From the NCBI GenBank assembly GCA_964036045.1, contig OZ038382.1, forward strand, positions 2,874,612 to 2,938,611: DNA of 64,000 nucleotides, in the 5' to 3' direction. The position numbers and the translations under genes are program-made. This document shows, piece after piece, positions 19,806 to 29,859 of the stretch (the first letter of the stretch is position 1; every line of letters starts with the position of its first letter). Source of the stretch: Eutreptiella sp. 'Long Island Sound 2002'. Taxonomy: Eukaryota; Euglenozoa; Euglenophyceae; Eutreptiales; Eutreptiaceae. The notes under the pieces were generated by a model, which was not told where the DNA came from, did not search any database, and saw only the letters and a program-made list of their open reading frames with translations.

Positions 19806-20344
19806 GGGCAGGCACACGCAGGGACAGGGCGCCGGAAGCGACACCACATGGGGGCAGGACACCACCCAAGAACCAGGAAGGAGCGGGAACGGGGACCAAG
19901 ACACGGAGGAAAAGGGCACCACGGCAGGTACCACGACCCGCACCCAGGAAGGGCACACCACGACGGGGAGACCAGCGCCGCCCCAGCCCCACCAAACACC
20001 CCAACACACACCACCGAAGCAAACATCGGACGCCATACGGATCACACCAGCGCACGCCCACCGGCCACCGGAAACCACACGGAGAACGGAGGGCACACCT
20101 ACACGGGGAGAACGGGCCACACCCACAGACGAAGCCGCAGGGAACGCCGCCGCACGGCGCACCACCACGCCCTCACCGCCAGGCGACGACCCCGACCACC
20201 ACAAAGGCCACCTCACAGGCACCAGAAGAGGACGAAAGCACGGCCGCGGCACCCACGACTACGGACCGAAACCCCCAGAGGACACGGGACCAAGGCACAG
20301 GCCCCCAGGGAGGGCAACCCCACGGACCGTCACGCGACCACACC
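19806..20344 (+). other. Presumed 3' region of the LINE
   Basis: This is a G/A/C-rich stretch with almost no T, following the last LINE coding segment. Frames are open but their peptides are Thr/Arg/Gly/Pro-rich with no domain-like pattern. I see no poly(A) tail or repeat that would fix the 3' end. The phosphofructokinase fragment starts abruptly after it. Confidence 0.4.
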
Positions 20345-20786
20345 ATGGGCTACAAGGGCCGGGCTGCGTTACCGTCGCGGTTTGACGCAGAGTATTGCTA
20401 TGCACTTGGATTGACGGCCGGGGGCTTGATCTCGGCTGGTCTCACGTCCGTGAGGGCGTCCGTCACCAACCTGTTGCGTCCAGTGGAGAAATGGCACTGC
20501 GGCGGCACACCGATCCCGTCCATGATGAATATCGAGCGCCGCAAGGGGAAGTGAAAGGCTGTGATCGATCGCGAAGGCCTTGGTGCTGCTGGACGGTGCC
20601 CCCTTCAAGGCCATCTCCGAGCGCCGTGAAGACTGGAAGTGCCAAGATTACTACCGGTGCCCCGGACCCCTGCAGTTCAGCACCGGAGATATGGACATCC
20701 CCCTGACCCTGAAGTATGAGCTCATCCCTGCCGGCGGCACCGACCCGGACCCTCATGTCCCTGCCAGCGCAGCCGAGCTGCAGTGA
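20345..20786 (+). pseudogene. Broken C-terminal piece of PPi-dependent phosphofructokinase
   Basis: Two adjacent frames give the C-terminal part of pyrophosphate:fructose-6-phosphate 1-phosphotransferase, the cytosolic glycolytic enzyme that uses PPi. The first (to 20554) has GYKGRAALPSRFDAEYCYA, then PVEKWHCGGTPIPSMMNIER and GK. The second (from about 20575) has LLDGAPFKA, YRCPGPLQF and PLTLKYELIPAG, ending naturally at TGA 20784-20786. Between them an in-frame TGA at 20552-20554 falls after GK, and one extra base near 20571 shifts the frame. The N-terminal two thirds, including the PPi site, are missing. It directly follows the LINE on the same strand, so it may be a 3'-transduced or retrocopied fragment. 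No intron is needed across the aligned part. Confidence 0.85.
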
Positions 20787-21500
20787 AAGCCTTTCGCCAC
20801 TCAAACAGCGTTCGGAAGCCACCTCCACCGTCCGACTCCTGATTTCTGTTTGTCTGCCTTGGAGAAGGAACGCCTTTCCTACACCCCGAGTACGCCTGCC
20901 TGTCTGCGAGGCCCGGTGAAGATTGGGTCCATGGGTGAGAGTCAGCGTGCACGCCCCAAGGACACCGTGATCATTCAGCAGAAATTCCCGAAGACCTAAC
21001 CGACCCACACAGGCCAGGCTGACCTCCACTGACCCACCGCGGCACCACGCGAGACCACGGCACACCGCACCACAGCGCGCCACAGAGCAACGCACCACAG
21101 CACGACGCGACGCGACGCGGCACAGAGCGGCACAGCATGACACAACTGACCCTAACCTGAGGGACTAACCGAAGCCAGCCACCGCACACCCGGGAAGGCG
21201 CCACGCCACCACGCCACACACCAGCACCGCAGGCCACACACGGGGCCACAGCGCGCCAGGCGACAACGGTGACGGACCACCCAGAAGATTACAGCCGGCA
21301 CCGCAGAGGGGTAAGGACACGAACAACCCCAGCCCCCTAACCCAAAACCACGAGCAGCCGCCTGGCGCAGCCGCCCAGCCGGCAGAGCCAGGACCTAACC
21401 CAGCAAGAAGGGGCGCCGAGCCCACCGTGTACAAAGCCCACCCGACCCATGGGGCCGGAACATGGCCACACAGAACGCAACTGAAGACAGCAGCCCGGAA
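20787..21500. other. No gene seen; possible 3'UTR then C/A-rich DNA
   Basis: The first 200 bases or so have ordinary base composition and could be the 3'UTR copied along with the phosphofructokinase fragment. From about 21000 the sequence becomes a CACCACGC-type low-complexity stretch with iterated GCGACGCGACGCGGCAC words. No coding frame is convincing. Confidence 0.4.
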
Positions 21501-22200
21501 GACAACACTGAATGCAGGCCAGTGCGTGCGCCAGCCCAGGGAAGGCAGAGGGAGGAACAGGCAAGCCCCCCCCCCCCCAAAAAAAAAGGAGGGGGGAAGG
21601 GGGAAAGGCACGAAAACAGCCCACAGCCGCCAAACCGCCCGCCAACACCACCACAGGCGGCCAAGCCCCCCCCCAGAAGGCAACGAAAAAAAAAAAAGGG
21701 ACCCCCACAGAGGCACAGGGGGACCACCCACCCAAAACCGGCAACACCAAGCCAGTAACAGCGGACCACGGGGAAAAGGGACACGGAAAAAAAAAAAAAA
21801 AGAGAGCCACCAGCCCAGCCCGAAAGAAAGGGGATGGAGGGACAGGGACCACAAAGCCCGGAAAAAAAAAAAAAAGAAAAGAAAAAACCAAAGCGCAAAA
21901 AAAAAAAAAACACCCCCCGACAACCCAGCCAAGAAGGGCTGGGCACAGGCGAGACCCGGGCCCAGCACACACGCCCACACCGCGCGCCGGAACCGGAAAC
22001 GGCGGGGGGCAAGCGGGGCGCCCACGAAACCACACACGTCCCAAAAGCAGGCCGAAACCGAAGCCCAACCACGAACACCACAAACAGCCGACACTAGAGG
22101 GACAACACCACAAACCGTGCCCAAAAACACCCACCCAAGACCCCAGCCAGGACTGGCGGGGTTAACAAAACCCGCACCCAACCGCCAACCGGACCCAAAC
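21501..22200. repeat. Low-complexity stretch with alternating C and A homopolymers
   Basis: C10 followed by A9 occurs near 21570, and A-runs of 11 to 16 occur near 21686, 21786, 21862 and 21898. The minus-strand reading is a string of Phe-rich frames and the plus-strand reading is Lys-rich; both are artefacts. The A runs could be remnants of poly(A) tails from inserted retrocopies, but no target duplications were found by eye. Confidence 0.7.
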
Positions 22201-22840
22201 ACAAACGCCACACAACAGTAGGAAACCCAGTGCCCACAGCCCGGGCACTGAGGCAGCCCGTGCCATGCAGGTGACCCGGCCAAACGAGATCCGGAGCCCG
22301 GGGGTAAGGCTGCATCCTAAGGCCTGCGCTGCTTTGGGACTCGAGGCGGAGCGTGCGACACCCAAGCGCCTCGGAGCCCTAGTACCAGGAATGTGCATGC
22401 ACGCCTTGGGAACGGGATACGCCAGGAAGTCCGGTGAACCCCTAGGGTTCCGCCCAAAGGAGGGGACGTGCGCAAGCACGGGGGCACACCCTCCCGGCGA
22501 GACAAGCATGTCACGCTGGCGGCGATCAGCCCTCCCGGCGTAGCCCGGGGCCGCTTTGTTGGGGGCCAACAGTCAGGTCTAGCGGGAAGTAAGCCGCCTC
22601 CCCTCTTCACGCGCGAAGCCTCTTCCTGTTCGTCACAGGGGCGACGCTAGGGGGAACCATGGGGCGCCTCTCCACGACCGAGTGCACCTACCTACCTACC
22701 TACCTGGTTGTCACGGGGGGCTAACGGTCCTGTCCTGCGATGCAATGCGGGGCAACTGTGACAACTGCTCTTACACCCATACACAGGCACGTCTGCAGAA
22801 GAGTGCTCACTGCACCTGTCAGTAGACTGACACAGGGAGA
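22201..22840. other. Unassigned region next to the integrase end of element A
   Basis: The sequence is of ordinary complexity. It would be expected to hold the 3' LTR of the minus-strand element A, but I see no similarity to the 5' region of A at 56750-57540. Either the 3' LTR was lost or a rearrangement joins here. A five-copy CCTA tract lies at 22686-22706. No tRNA or protein gene was recognised. Confidence 0.4.
22686..22706 (+). repeat. CCTA microsatellite
   Basis: Five CCTA units in a row (CACCTACCTACC...CCTGG). It is about 140 bases outside the stop codon of the element A integrase. It is too short and isolated to be a telomere tract. Confidence 0.9.
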
Positions 22841-24118
22841 TTAGTTTCGCTTCTTACGCTGGGACATAGTCTCAGCACGGGTTAGGAGCTGCCCCTCGTT
22901 GTTCTCAACGAGGTAAGTGCGGAAGATGGGGTTGATACTCCCATCTGGTTGTATGAAGGCTGACATAGGTTCCCAGGTCGCCTCAGACAACCCATAGCCA
23001 TCCCACAGGGTAAGGAATTTCCAGCCCTGTTTATACCCGTGGCGAGCAATACCTGCAACCACGTAGTAACCATCAACTGCCATCTCATCGGCAGTCATCT
23101 CTTCGAGTTCGTCTGCCTCCTCTGGACTGGCAGCGTTCTCTAGGTCTATACGTCCAATCTCACTGTCGCTGAGGCGCCACTCATCCCAAGACAAGTCGTC
23201 AGGGGAGTGATAGTGCCTCAACTGCTTAGGTGCACACAGCAGTTCACCACCTAGACGTGGACTGCATCTGACATGGATCCTGGATCCATCTATCCTGATG
23301 ATACGATAGGGTCCAAAGTAAGGGTCCTGTAGGCAGTTACGTGGCCAGGAGGGTAGGCGTGAATGGTGTACCAAAACAAGGTCACCAACCTTGAAGCTGG
23401 CAGGTCGCCGTAGGCGGTTTCGTCGGCTCTGTTCACGGTCACGAATGTGCCTCAGGTTAGTACCAGCCTGGTTAGCCAGAGACTGCTTGTGTTCCAGCCA
23501 ATCTCCCACAGGGCTCTTGAAGTCCTCAGGAAAGGGGGTTTTGAAGAACCAAGCAGGTCGTCCTCCATGGAACAGTTCGTGGGGGGTGAAACCCGTAGAA
23601 GAGCTCCGCTGTGAGTTCATGGACAGCACTGCCCAGGGCACTAGGCGTACCCAGTCCTTGGTGCGCTCCTGTTTCATCAGCATTCTTAAGTTTTGCTCCA
23701 CCACACGGTTCTGTCTCTCACAGAGAGGGTTAGACGTGTGGGTATAGGGCACACCTGTGGTTACCTCCACGTTGAGGGCATTTAGCACTCGTTTGTACCA
23801 CCCAGTGTCACTGCGGATGCGTACATCCTCATCAGAGTGCACCTGCTTAGGTGCTCCATACGGTTCGAACCATTGTTCGACCAACATTTTCACAGTCTGC
23901 TCACCTGTGATTTTCTTATTGCAAGGGAACACACGGGTGAAGCGAGATAGACCACAGGTGACCACGAGGCAACTATCATAGCCGCCAAAGCGTGGTAGGC
24001 CGCGGATGAAATCCACGTAGAGAAGAGAGTTAGCACAATAGGGTATGGGTAAGCTGGAGATCAGGCCCCTATCCCTACTGTCGCTCTGCTTGCTGGCATG
24101 ACAGCCACAAGCATCCAC
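22841..24118 (-). pseudogene. Element A integrase core and chromodomain
   Basis: This 3' part of pol is cut off from its N-terminus by the DNA transposon. It starts in the second half of the HHCC zinc finger (CGCHASKQ). The catalytic core follows: VDFIRGLP (first Asp) and VHSDEDVRI (second Asp), then a segment with NPLCERQNRVVEQNLR (Glu). After a linker there is a chromodomain (GYYVVAGIARHGYKQGWKFL, LWDGYG, EATWEP) near residues 345-390 of this frame. Chromodomains in chromoviruses direct integration to particular chromatin. No stop interrupts the segment, but the protein is not continuous with its zinc finger. Confidence 0.88.
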
Positions 24119-24119
24119 A

Positions 24120-24158
24120 CACCTATGATTTTAGTAGCTGTTTTTTCCCAAAATTCAA
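24120..24158 (+). repeat. Left terminal inverted repeat
   Basis: It begins CACCTATGATTTTAGTAGC and runs through TTTTTTCCCAAAAT. It matches the reverse complement of 33822-33860 with one mismatch in the first 35 bases, then diverges. Confidence 0.85.
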
Positions 24159-24189
24159 AACGTCGACAAAAAGGGGTTTTTTCGCGGGA

Positions 24190-24880
24190 AATGACCTATT
24201 TTTTTGGTTTCTACGGCCCCAAAATTGGGGGGGGGGGTTCTCCTACCCAAAATTTGTCCAAAAATATCAAAGACTCTGAAATTTGGCCAATTTTGGGGTA
24301 TTTTTGCCTCCTCTGGGCTGGTCCTGCAGAACAGTGCTGCACACCAGTGTACCTGCCTATAGAGGATTTTCGACAGAAATTCCAATTTTCTTTGGATTCT
24401 CTAGCCCCAAAATAGGGATGGGGGGGTTCCTCGCACCCGAGCTTTCTCCCAAACCATCAAAAACCCTGGAATTCAGCCTATTTTGGAGTATTTTTGTCTG
24501 CTCTGGGGTGGTGCAGCAGAACAGTGCTGCACACCAGTGTACCTGTATAGTATAGTATAGGCACGAAAAAACCATGAAAATAGGTTTTGTACCCAAAAAG
24601 ACCAAAAGTAACCTTTTGTTTTAATTATACACCCCCCAAATAGCAGGGGGGGGGGTTCCTCCTACCCCATTGTTCCCCAAAAATAACAACCTAAGCCTCA
24701 AACATGTGTGTGTACGGTGATAGGCACGCAAAAGCCTACCTATGAACCATATGGAAATGGACCACAAACGGTGCAAAATAGGGCCAAAAACACCTCAAAT
24801 GTTCATCGCTCATCCCATTCTTATGCACATACTATCATATTTTATGTAGTTCTTTGTCGTATTTTGCTTTTTTGCAACGA
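24190..24880 (+). repeat. About 190-bp tandem units (first family)
   Basis: The word ACAGTGCTGCACACCAGTGT occurs at 24331 and again at 24521, exactly 190 bases apart, each preceded by a G run and a CCTAC/CGCAC block. The next unit, from about 24694, switches to the ATGTGTGTG(T/G)ACGGTGATAG type that is tandemly repeated at 31950-33330. Confidence 0.85.
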
Positions 24881-26830
24881 GCACCCTCCAATCGGGAAGG
24901 GGGGTGGTTCAACTGCTTCTTTCAGGCTAAAAAAAACGAACAATTTTTGATAAAAAAAATGGCTATTTTTCGCCGATTTTGTTGAAAAATGGCAGATTTT
25001 GGGGCATAGGAATGCTGTAAATTGTGTTTGGGAAATCGGTGTGTCCACACAGCATGCTTTTCTGCATCCAGCACCCTCAAAATGGGGGGGGGGGCTCTGC
25101 AACTGCCTGTCTGAGGCCAAAATACTCAATTTTTGACCAAGAAACGGCCATTTTTGGCAGTTTTTCCATGAAAAATAGCAAATTTTGGTGCATACAGATG
25201 CTGTAGATTGTGCTTTCGTAGTCCGTGCGTGCATACAACTTGCTTTTTTGCATCGAGCACCCTCAAAATAGGGGGGCGGATCCTTCAACTGCTTGTACGA
25301 AGCCAAAAAAAATCAATATGTGACCAGAAAAGGGCCATTTGTGGCCGTTTTTTTCGTGAAAAACGGCAAATCAATATTTGACAAAAAAACGGCCAATGTT
25401 GGCCGTTTTTTCATGAGAAATGGCAAATTTTGGTGCGTACGGATGCTGTAAATTGTGTTTGCGTGATCTGTGTGTCCCTACAATCTGCTTTTTCGTATCC
25501 AGCACCCTCAAAATAGGGGAGAGCCCAAAATAGGGGGGCAGTCTTCAACCGCTTGTCTGAGGCCAAAAAAAATCATTTTTTGACCAAAAAATGGCCAATT
25601 TTAGCCGTTTTTTCCATGAGAAATGGCAAATTGTGGTGCCTACGGATGCTACAAAATGTGTTGTCGTGATCTTTGTGTGACCACAACTTGCTTTTTTGCA
25701 TCCAGCACCCTCAAAATGGGGGGGGGGGTCCTTCAACTGCTTGTACAAAGCCAAAAAATCAATATTTGACACAAAAACGGCCATTTTTGGCCGGTTTTCA
25801 TGAAAAATGGCATATTTTGGTGCGTACGGATGCTGTAAATTGTGTTTGCGTGATCTGTGTGTCCCTACAATCTGCTTTTTCGCATCCAGCGCCCTCAAAA
25901 TAGGGGAGAGGCAAAAAATCCCAACTTTTGACCAAAAAATGGCCATTGTTGGCCGTTTTTTCATGAAAAACGGCAAATTTTGGTGCGTACGGATGCTGTA
26001 AATTGTGTTTGCGTGATCTGTGTGTCCCTTCAATCTGCTTTTTCGCATCCAGCACCCTCAAAATAGGGGGGCAGTCTTCAACCGCTTGTCTGAGGCCAAA
26101 AAAAATCATTTTTTGACCAAAAAATGGCCATTTTTAGCCGTTTTTTCCATGAGAAACGGCAAATTGTGGTACATACGGATGCTACAAAATGTGTTTTCGT
26201 GATCTTTGTGTGACCACAACTTGCTTTTTTGCATCCAGCACCCTCAGAATAGGGGGGGGGGGGGGTCCTTCAACTGCTTGCACAAAGCCAAAAAACCAAT
26301 ATTTGACAAAAAAAGCACCATTTTTGGCCGGTTTTCATGAAAAATGGCATATTTTGGTGCGTACGGATGCTGTAAATTGTGTTTGCGTGATCTGTGTGTC
26401 CCTACAATCTGCTTTTTCGCATCCAGCGCCCTCAAAATAGGGGAGAGCCCAAAAATCCCAACTTTTGACCAAAAAATGGCCATTGTTGGCCGTTTTTTTC
26501 ATGAAAAATGGCAAATTTTGGTGCATACGGATGCTGTAAATTGTGTTTGCGTGACCTGTGTGTGACTACAACTTGCTTTTTCACATCCAGCACCCTCAAA
26601 ATAGGGGGGGGGGGTCTTCAACTGCTTGTCTGAGGCCAACAAAATCAATTTTTGACCGAAAAACGGCCATTTTTGGCCGTTTTTTCATGGAAAAACGGCA
26701 GATTTTGGTGCATACGGATGTTGCAAATTGTGTGAGTCACGATCTGTGTGTCCCTACAATCTCTTTTTTCGCATCCAGCGACCTCAAAATAGGGGAGGGG
26801 GGTCCCTGACCTGTTGTTCACGGGGCAAAG
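24880..26830 (+). repeat. About 185-190-bp satellite (second family), roughly eleven units
   Basis: GCATCCAGCACCCTCAAAAT followed by a run of 5 to 12 G recurs near 25064, 25249, 25497, 25697, 25884, 26046, 26231, 26419, 26585 and 26772. Each unit also has an inverted AACGGCCATTTTTGGCCGTT core and a TGCTGTAAATTGTG word. Some units are shortened. Small open frames on both strands repeat with the satellite and are not genes. Confidence 0.92.
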
Positions 26831-27380
26831 GCAACATTTTGGACCCATGGTACAGCCTGAAATATGGGGGGGGGGGGCTTTGGATAATCTTTTTTTCAAG
26901 ACGTCTTCCTTGTGGAGAAGGGGACCACCTTGAGAAATACAGAACCTGCATCCATCCCTGTGTGCACCATGGTCCGCACATGTTGACTGATCATTTGAGG
27001 ACATTTGGAAAGAGCAACAACTTGAGCATGAAATTCTGGGCCAAATTGTGCACTGAGCAGTGCCTGCACTGAGTAATGCATTTGCCCCATGGGGTCCCTC
27101 CCTCCTCCAAGGAGCACAGCATTCCTGCACCCAAGGCCAATACTCATACTGCATTGGACTGTATGCACTGGCTAGCAGAGGTTTGCTCGACGGCTTGCCA
27201 AACAAGATGATCTGAAACACCAGAATTAAGTTAAAGACCACGGTCTCCATGCTCCCCAATAGGAGTGGGATTTGTTTTCAGATCCAGGAGGCCTCCATGG
27301 AGTAGCCCAGAACGGATGCCCCATAGAGAATGTTCCCAGGTATGGCCAACAAAAATCAGTAAATACAGAGGTCCTGCCAA
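26831..27380. other. Unique sequence inside the DNA transposon, no confident gene
   Basis: The minus strand from about 27168 to 26896 has a short frame (ALLSAQFGPEFHAQVVALSK and following) that looks more protein-like than its surroundings. It could be a captured exon, but I recognise no family. Confidence 0.3.
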
Positions 27381-27760
27381 AAGACAGTGCAGTGTGCACA
27401 GTGCATGCGTACGGTGTGCACAGTGCGCATGTTCACAGTGCGTGTGTGAAGTGTGCGGAATGCGTGCATGCGCACAGTGCAAATGTTCACAGTGTGTGCG
27501 TGCAGTGTGCACAATGCGGGCGACGATGAGTGCGTGCAGTGTGTACAATGCGTGCGTGCAGCGTGCACAGTGCGTGCGTGCAGCGTGCACAGTGCATGCG
27601 TGCAGTTTGCACAATGCGTGCGTGCCGTGTGCACAGTGCGTGCGTGCAGTGTGCACAGTGCGTGCGTCCAGTTTGCACAATGCGGGCGTGCAGCGTGCAC
27701 AGTGCGTGCGTGCAGTTTGCACAATGCGGGCGTGCAGCGTGCACAGTGCGTGCGTGCACA
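27380..27760 (+). repeat. 22-bp GTGCAC/GCGTGCGTG minisatellite, first block
   Basis: About seventeen imperfect units of CAGTGTGCACAATGCGTGCGTG. The 22-base period is not a multiple of 3, yet nearly all six frames stay open because no stop words occur in the unit, giving long Cys/His/Thr/Arg-rich false ORFs. The sequence is rich in alternating purine-pyrimidine steps. Confidence 0.93.
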
Positions 27761-28189
27761 CTACAAACATTTTCATCAAGCCCCCATCCCCCATTTGGTT
27801 GCGTTAACGCCACCCTGCAATCGACGCTGCCGTAACCATTTGCCCAAATATCAAAAAAGCTGTCATAATGGTTGCCATGATAGCAACCACTGCCGCCATC
27901 GCTTTTCCTAGGGATGAAAAGTTGGAATGTGTTGTGAGAGGCGTTGAGGGACTCACTTACCGCCATGCCAGCGACCGCGCATCACAGGGGGTAGGTACCG
28001 AGGGTGGCAGAAACTGGATTCCTGCTTGCACAAAACAAAATTCAAAAAACAGTGAGACCCACAGACTGATCACTGTATTCTGTCATGTGTTGCGGCCATG
28101 CAACTTTTTCGCATGAAATGGAATCCCTGCATGCGGTGGCACTACGTATTCCTACTGCCTTGATAACCAATGCACAATGCAACAATGTA

Positions 28190-28404
28190 CCGCTTCAATG
28201 ATCGTAACCACAACATTTCCAATCCACTCAATGAGCCCAAGCTTTTCGAGACGTGCATGAGATGTGCATGAGCACAAAGAGTGCTGCAAAGAACAAGAGG
28301 GTGCCCCACTCAACGTGCTCCAGCAGGGGCTCCCTCTCTGTGTCTGCCAGCAGCACCAGTGTCATGAATCCAAGGATTGCAATCCAGAGAGCGTCAAATG
28401 CAGC
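28190..28404 (-). pseudogene. P-protein/ArsB-type transporter exon, copy 1 (frameshifted)
   Basis: Same exon as copy 2 at 29111-29323. An extra stretch near 28256 (ATGAGATGTGC) breaks the frame after [11 protein letters not shown], so the peptide goes out of frame before the end of the exon. It lies inside the 930-bp duplication. Either copy could be the parent; copy 2 has the better frame. Confidence 0.55.
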
Positions 28405-28690
28405 GTGCACAGTGCGTGCGTGCAGCGTGCACAGTGCGTGCGTGCAGTGTCCACAATGCGTGCGTGCAGCGTGCACAATGCGGGCGTGCAGCGTGCACAA
28501 TGCGTGCGTGCAGCGTGCACAATGCGTGCGTGCAGTGTGCACAATGCGTGCGTGCAGTGTGCACAATGCGGGCGTGCAGCGTGCACAATGCGTGCGTCCA
28601 GTTTGCACAATGCGTGCGTGCAGTGTGCACAGTGCGTGCGTGCAGTTTGCACAATGCGGGCGTGCAGCGTGCACAATGCGTGCGTGCACA
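28400..28690 (+). repeat. 22-bp minisatellite, second block
   Basis: About thirteen units of the same 22-bp repeat seen at 27380-27760, for example CAG starts at 28511, 28533 and 28555. Smaller clusters of the same unit occur near 29868-29910, 30140-30176 and 30345-30430. Confidence 0.93.
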
Positions 28691-29110
28691 CTACAAACAT
28701 TTTCATCAAGCCCCCATCCCCCATTTGGTTGCGTTAACGCCACCCTGCAATCGACGCTGCCGTAACCATTTGCCCAAATATCAAAAAAGCTGTCATAATG
28801 GTTGCCATGATAGCAACCACTGCCGCCATCGCTTTTCCTAGGGATGAAAAGTTGGAATGTGTTGTGAGAGGCGTTGAGGGACTCACTTACCGCCATGCCA
28901 GCGACCGCGCATCACAGGGGGTAGGTACCGAGGGTGGCAGAAACTGGATTCCTGCTTGCACAAAACAAAATTCAAAAAACAGTGAGACCCACAGACTGAT
29001 CACTGTATTCTGTCATGTGTTGCGGCCATGCAACTTTTTCGCATGAAATGGAATCCCTGCATGCGGTGGCATTACGTATTCCTACTGCCTTGATAACCAA
29101 TGCGCAATGC

Positions 29111-29323
29111 AACAACGTACCGCTTCAATGATCGTAACCACAACATTTCCAATCCACTCAATGAGCCCAAGCTTTTCGAGACCGTGCATGAGCACAAAGA
29201 GTGCTGCAAAGAACAAGAGGGTGCGCCACTCAACGTGCTCCAGCAGGGGCTCCCTCTCTGTGTCTGCCAGCAGCACCAGTGTCATGAATCCAAGGATTGC
29301 AATCCAGAGAGCGTCAAATGCAG
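29111..29323 (-). pseudogene. P-protein/ArsB-type transporter exon, copy 2
   Basis: Read on the minus strand, this exon encodes [17 protein letters not shown], then [31 protein letters not shown] and NVVVTIIEA, and meets a canonical donor GTACGT. The [22 protein letters not shown] pattern is typical of the P-protein (OCA2-like) branch of the ArsB/NhaD/CitT ion-transporter superfamily: two hydrophobic membrane segments around a charged loop. A further donor (GTAAGT, near 28890) and acceptor (CCCTAG, near 28837) flank a downstream candidate exon with a hydrophobic segment ([20 protein letters not shown]), but it soon meets a stop. I infer a captured, inactive gene fragment. Confidence 0.6.
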
Positions 29324-29342
29324 CTTCAGCACATTCTTGATG

Positions 29343-29579
29343 TTACTGATTCCCATGAAACAGTACCCTTGTAGCCAGGTCCCAAAATAATGCGGTACAT
29401 GCACATGTTGTATCTTGGACACGCGGCACCTTGAACAGGAGGGGGAGGAACGCCGCCAAGGCCTCTTGCATCCTCAATACCAAGGCGTCATCCGGCCTCA
29501 ACGCCTCAACGGCGGCATATGAACCGACGGCAACATGTATCGGCGACTGGCCCTGTGTGATGCACAGAAGGGGATGCAA
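29343..29579 (-). other. Possible captured ankyrin-like exon
   Basis: After an acceptor-like CACACAG on the minus strand the frame reads GQSPIHVAVGSYAAVEALRP, resembling the G-x-TPLH-A start of an ankyrin repeat, and stays open for about 70 residues. The similarity covers only one motif, so this is tentative. Confidence 0.25.
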
Positions 29580-29859
29580 AGCTCATCAGCGTGTCTGTCA
29601 CAATGCCGCCTTTCGCAATGAACAGACTTCAACTTTCCTTTTGCGCCAGCGCTCATTCGGGCAGGAGTGCTCACAGTGGGTCAGTTTTTGGAGGATGACT
29701 TGAACGAGTGTCTTCGCCCCCACGTGGCACCCTATTTATCGCAAAGCGATCGCAGAATTTGCTGCATCTGCAGTCCGGAACGCGCCGTTCCAGCATGCCT
29801 TGCATCGAGTCCACCCCACAAAAAAAAATGGGTTAAGAGGCGATGGCCAAGAGAATAAG

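Larger units (their letters stand above)
6300..20340 (+). mobile_element. Large non-LTR (LINE) retrotransposon with Ulp1-like protease ORF
   Basis: One + strand element accounts for this segment. In order it holds an N-terminal module of unknown function, a Pro/Ser-rich module, an apurinic-type endonuclease (EEP fold), a reverse transcriptase with the FADD catalytic motif, an RNase H, a C-terminal Cys/His finger, and an overlapping ORF for a C48/Ulp1-like cysteine protease with a Pro/Arg/Ser-rich tail. Codons are extremely C-rich at third positions. No LTRs flank it. The exact 5' end is uncertain because the frame opens gradually out of C-rich DNA before 6434. The 3' end is placed just before the phosphofructokinase fragment, and no poly(A) tail was seen. 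Endonuclease-RT-RNase H order is typical of APE-type LINE clades. The added Ulp1-like protease is unusual. Confidence 0.8.
27761..29323. repeat. 930-bp tandem segmental duplication carrying exon fragments
   Basis: Copy one starts at 27761 (CTACAAACATTTTCATCAAG) and copy two at 28691. They are nearly identical until each reaches GAGAGCGTCAAATGCAGC, at about 28404 and 29323. The 22-bp minisatellite (28400-28690) lies between the copies as it lies before copy one, so the duplicated unit is minisatellite plus exon-bearing DNA. Copy one has an extra segment near 28256. Confidence 0.93.

Noticed and set aside
21165-22283. Phe-rich minus-strand frames
   Set aside because: They are translations of A-homopolymers on the + strand.
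22201-22700. Structural RNA gene (tRNA or rRNA fragment)
   Set aside because: No A-box and B-box pair or cloverleaf stems could be laid out, and no rRNA landmark was recognised.
24880-26830. CRISPR-like array
   Set aside because: Repeats are whole roughly 190-bp satellite units without short unique spacers, in clearly eukaryotic DNA.
27830-27850. Dinoflagellate-type spliced leader (CCGTAACCATTTG resembles CCGTAGCCATTTTGGC)
   Set aside because: The match is partial, lies inside a captured exon region repeated in the 930-bp duplication, and is not at a transcript start. It does not support naming a dinoflagellate.
27380-28896. Cys/His-rich proteins of 120-220 residues on both strands
   Set aside because: All are readings of the 22-bp minisatellite, which lacks stop codons in most frames. 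The repeated [11 protein letters not shown] peptides are not evidence of a gene.
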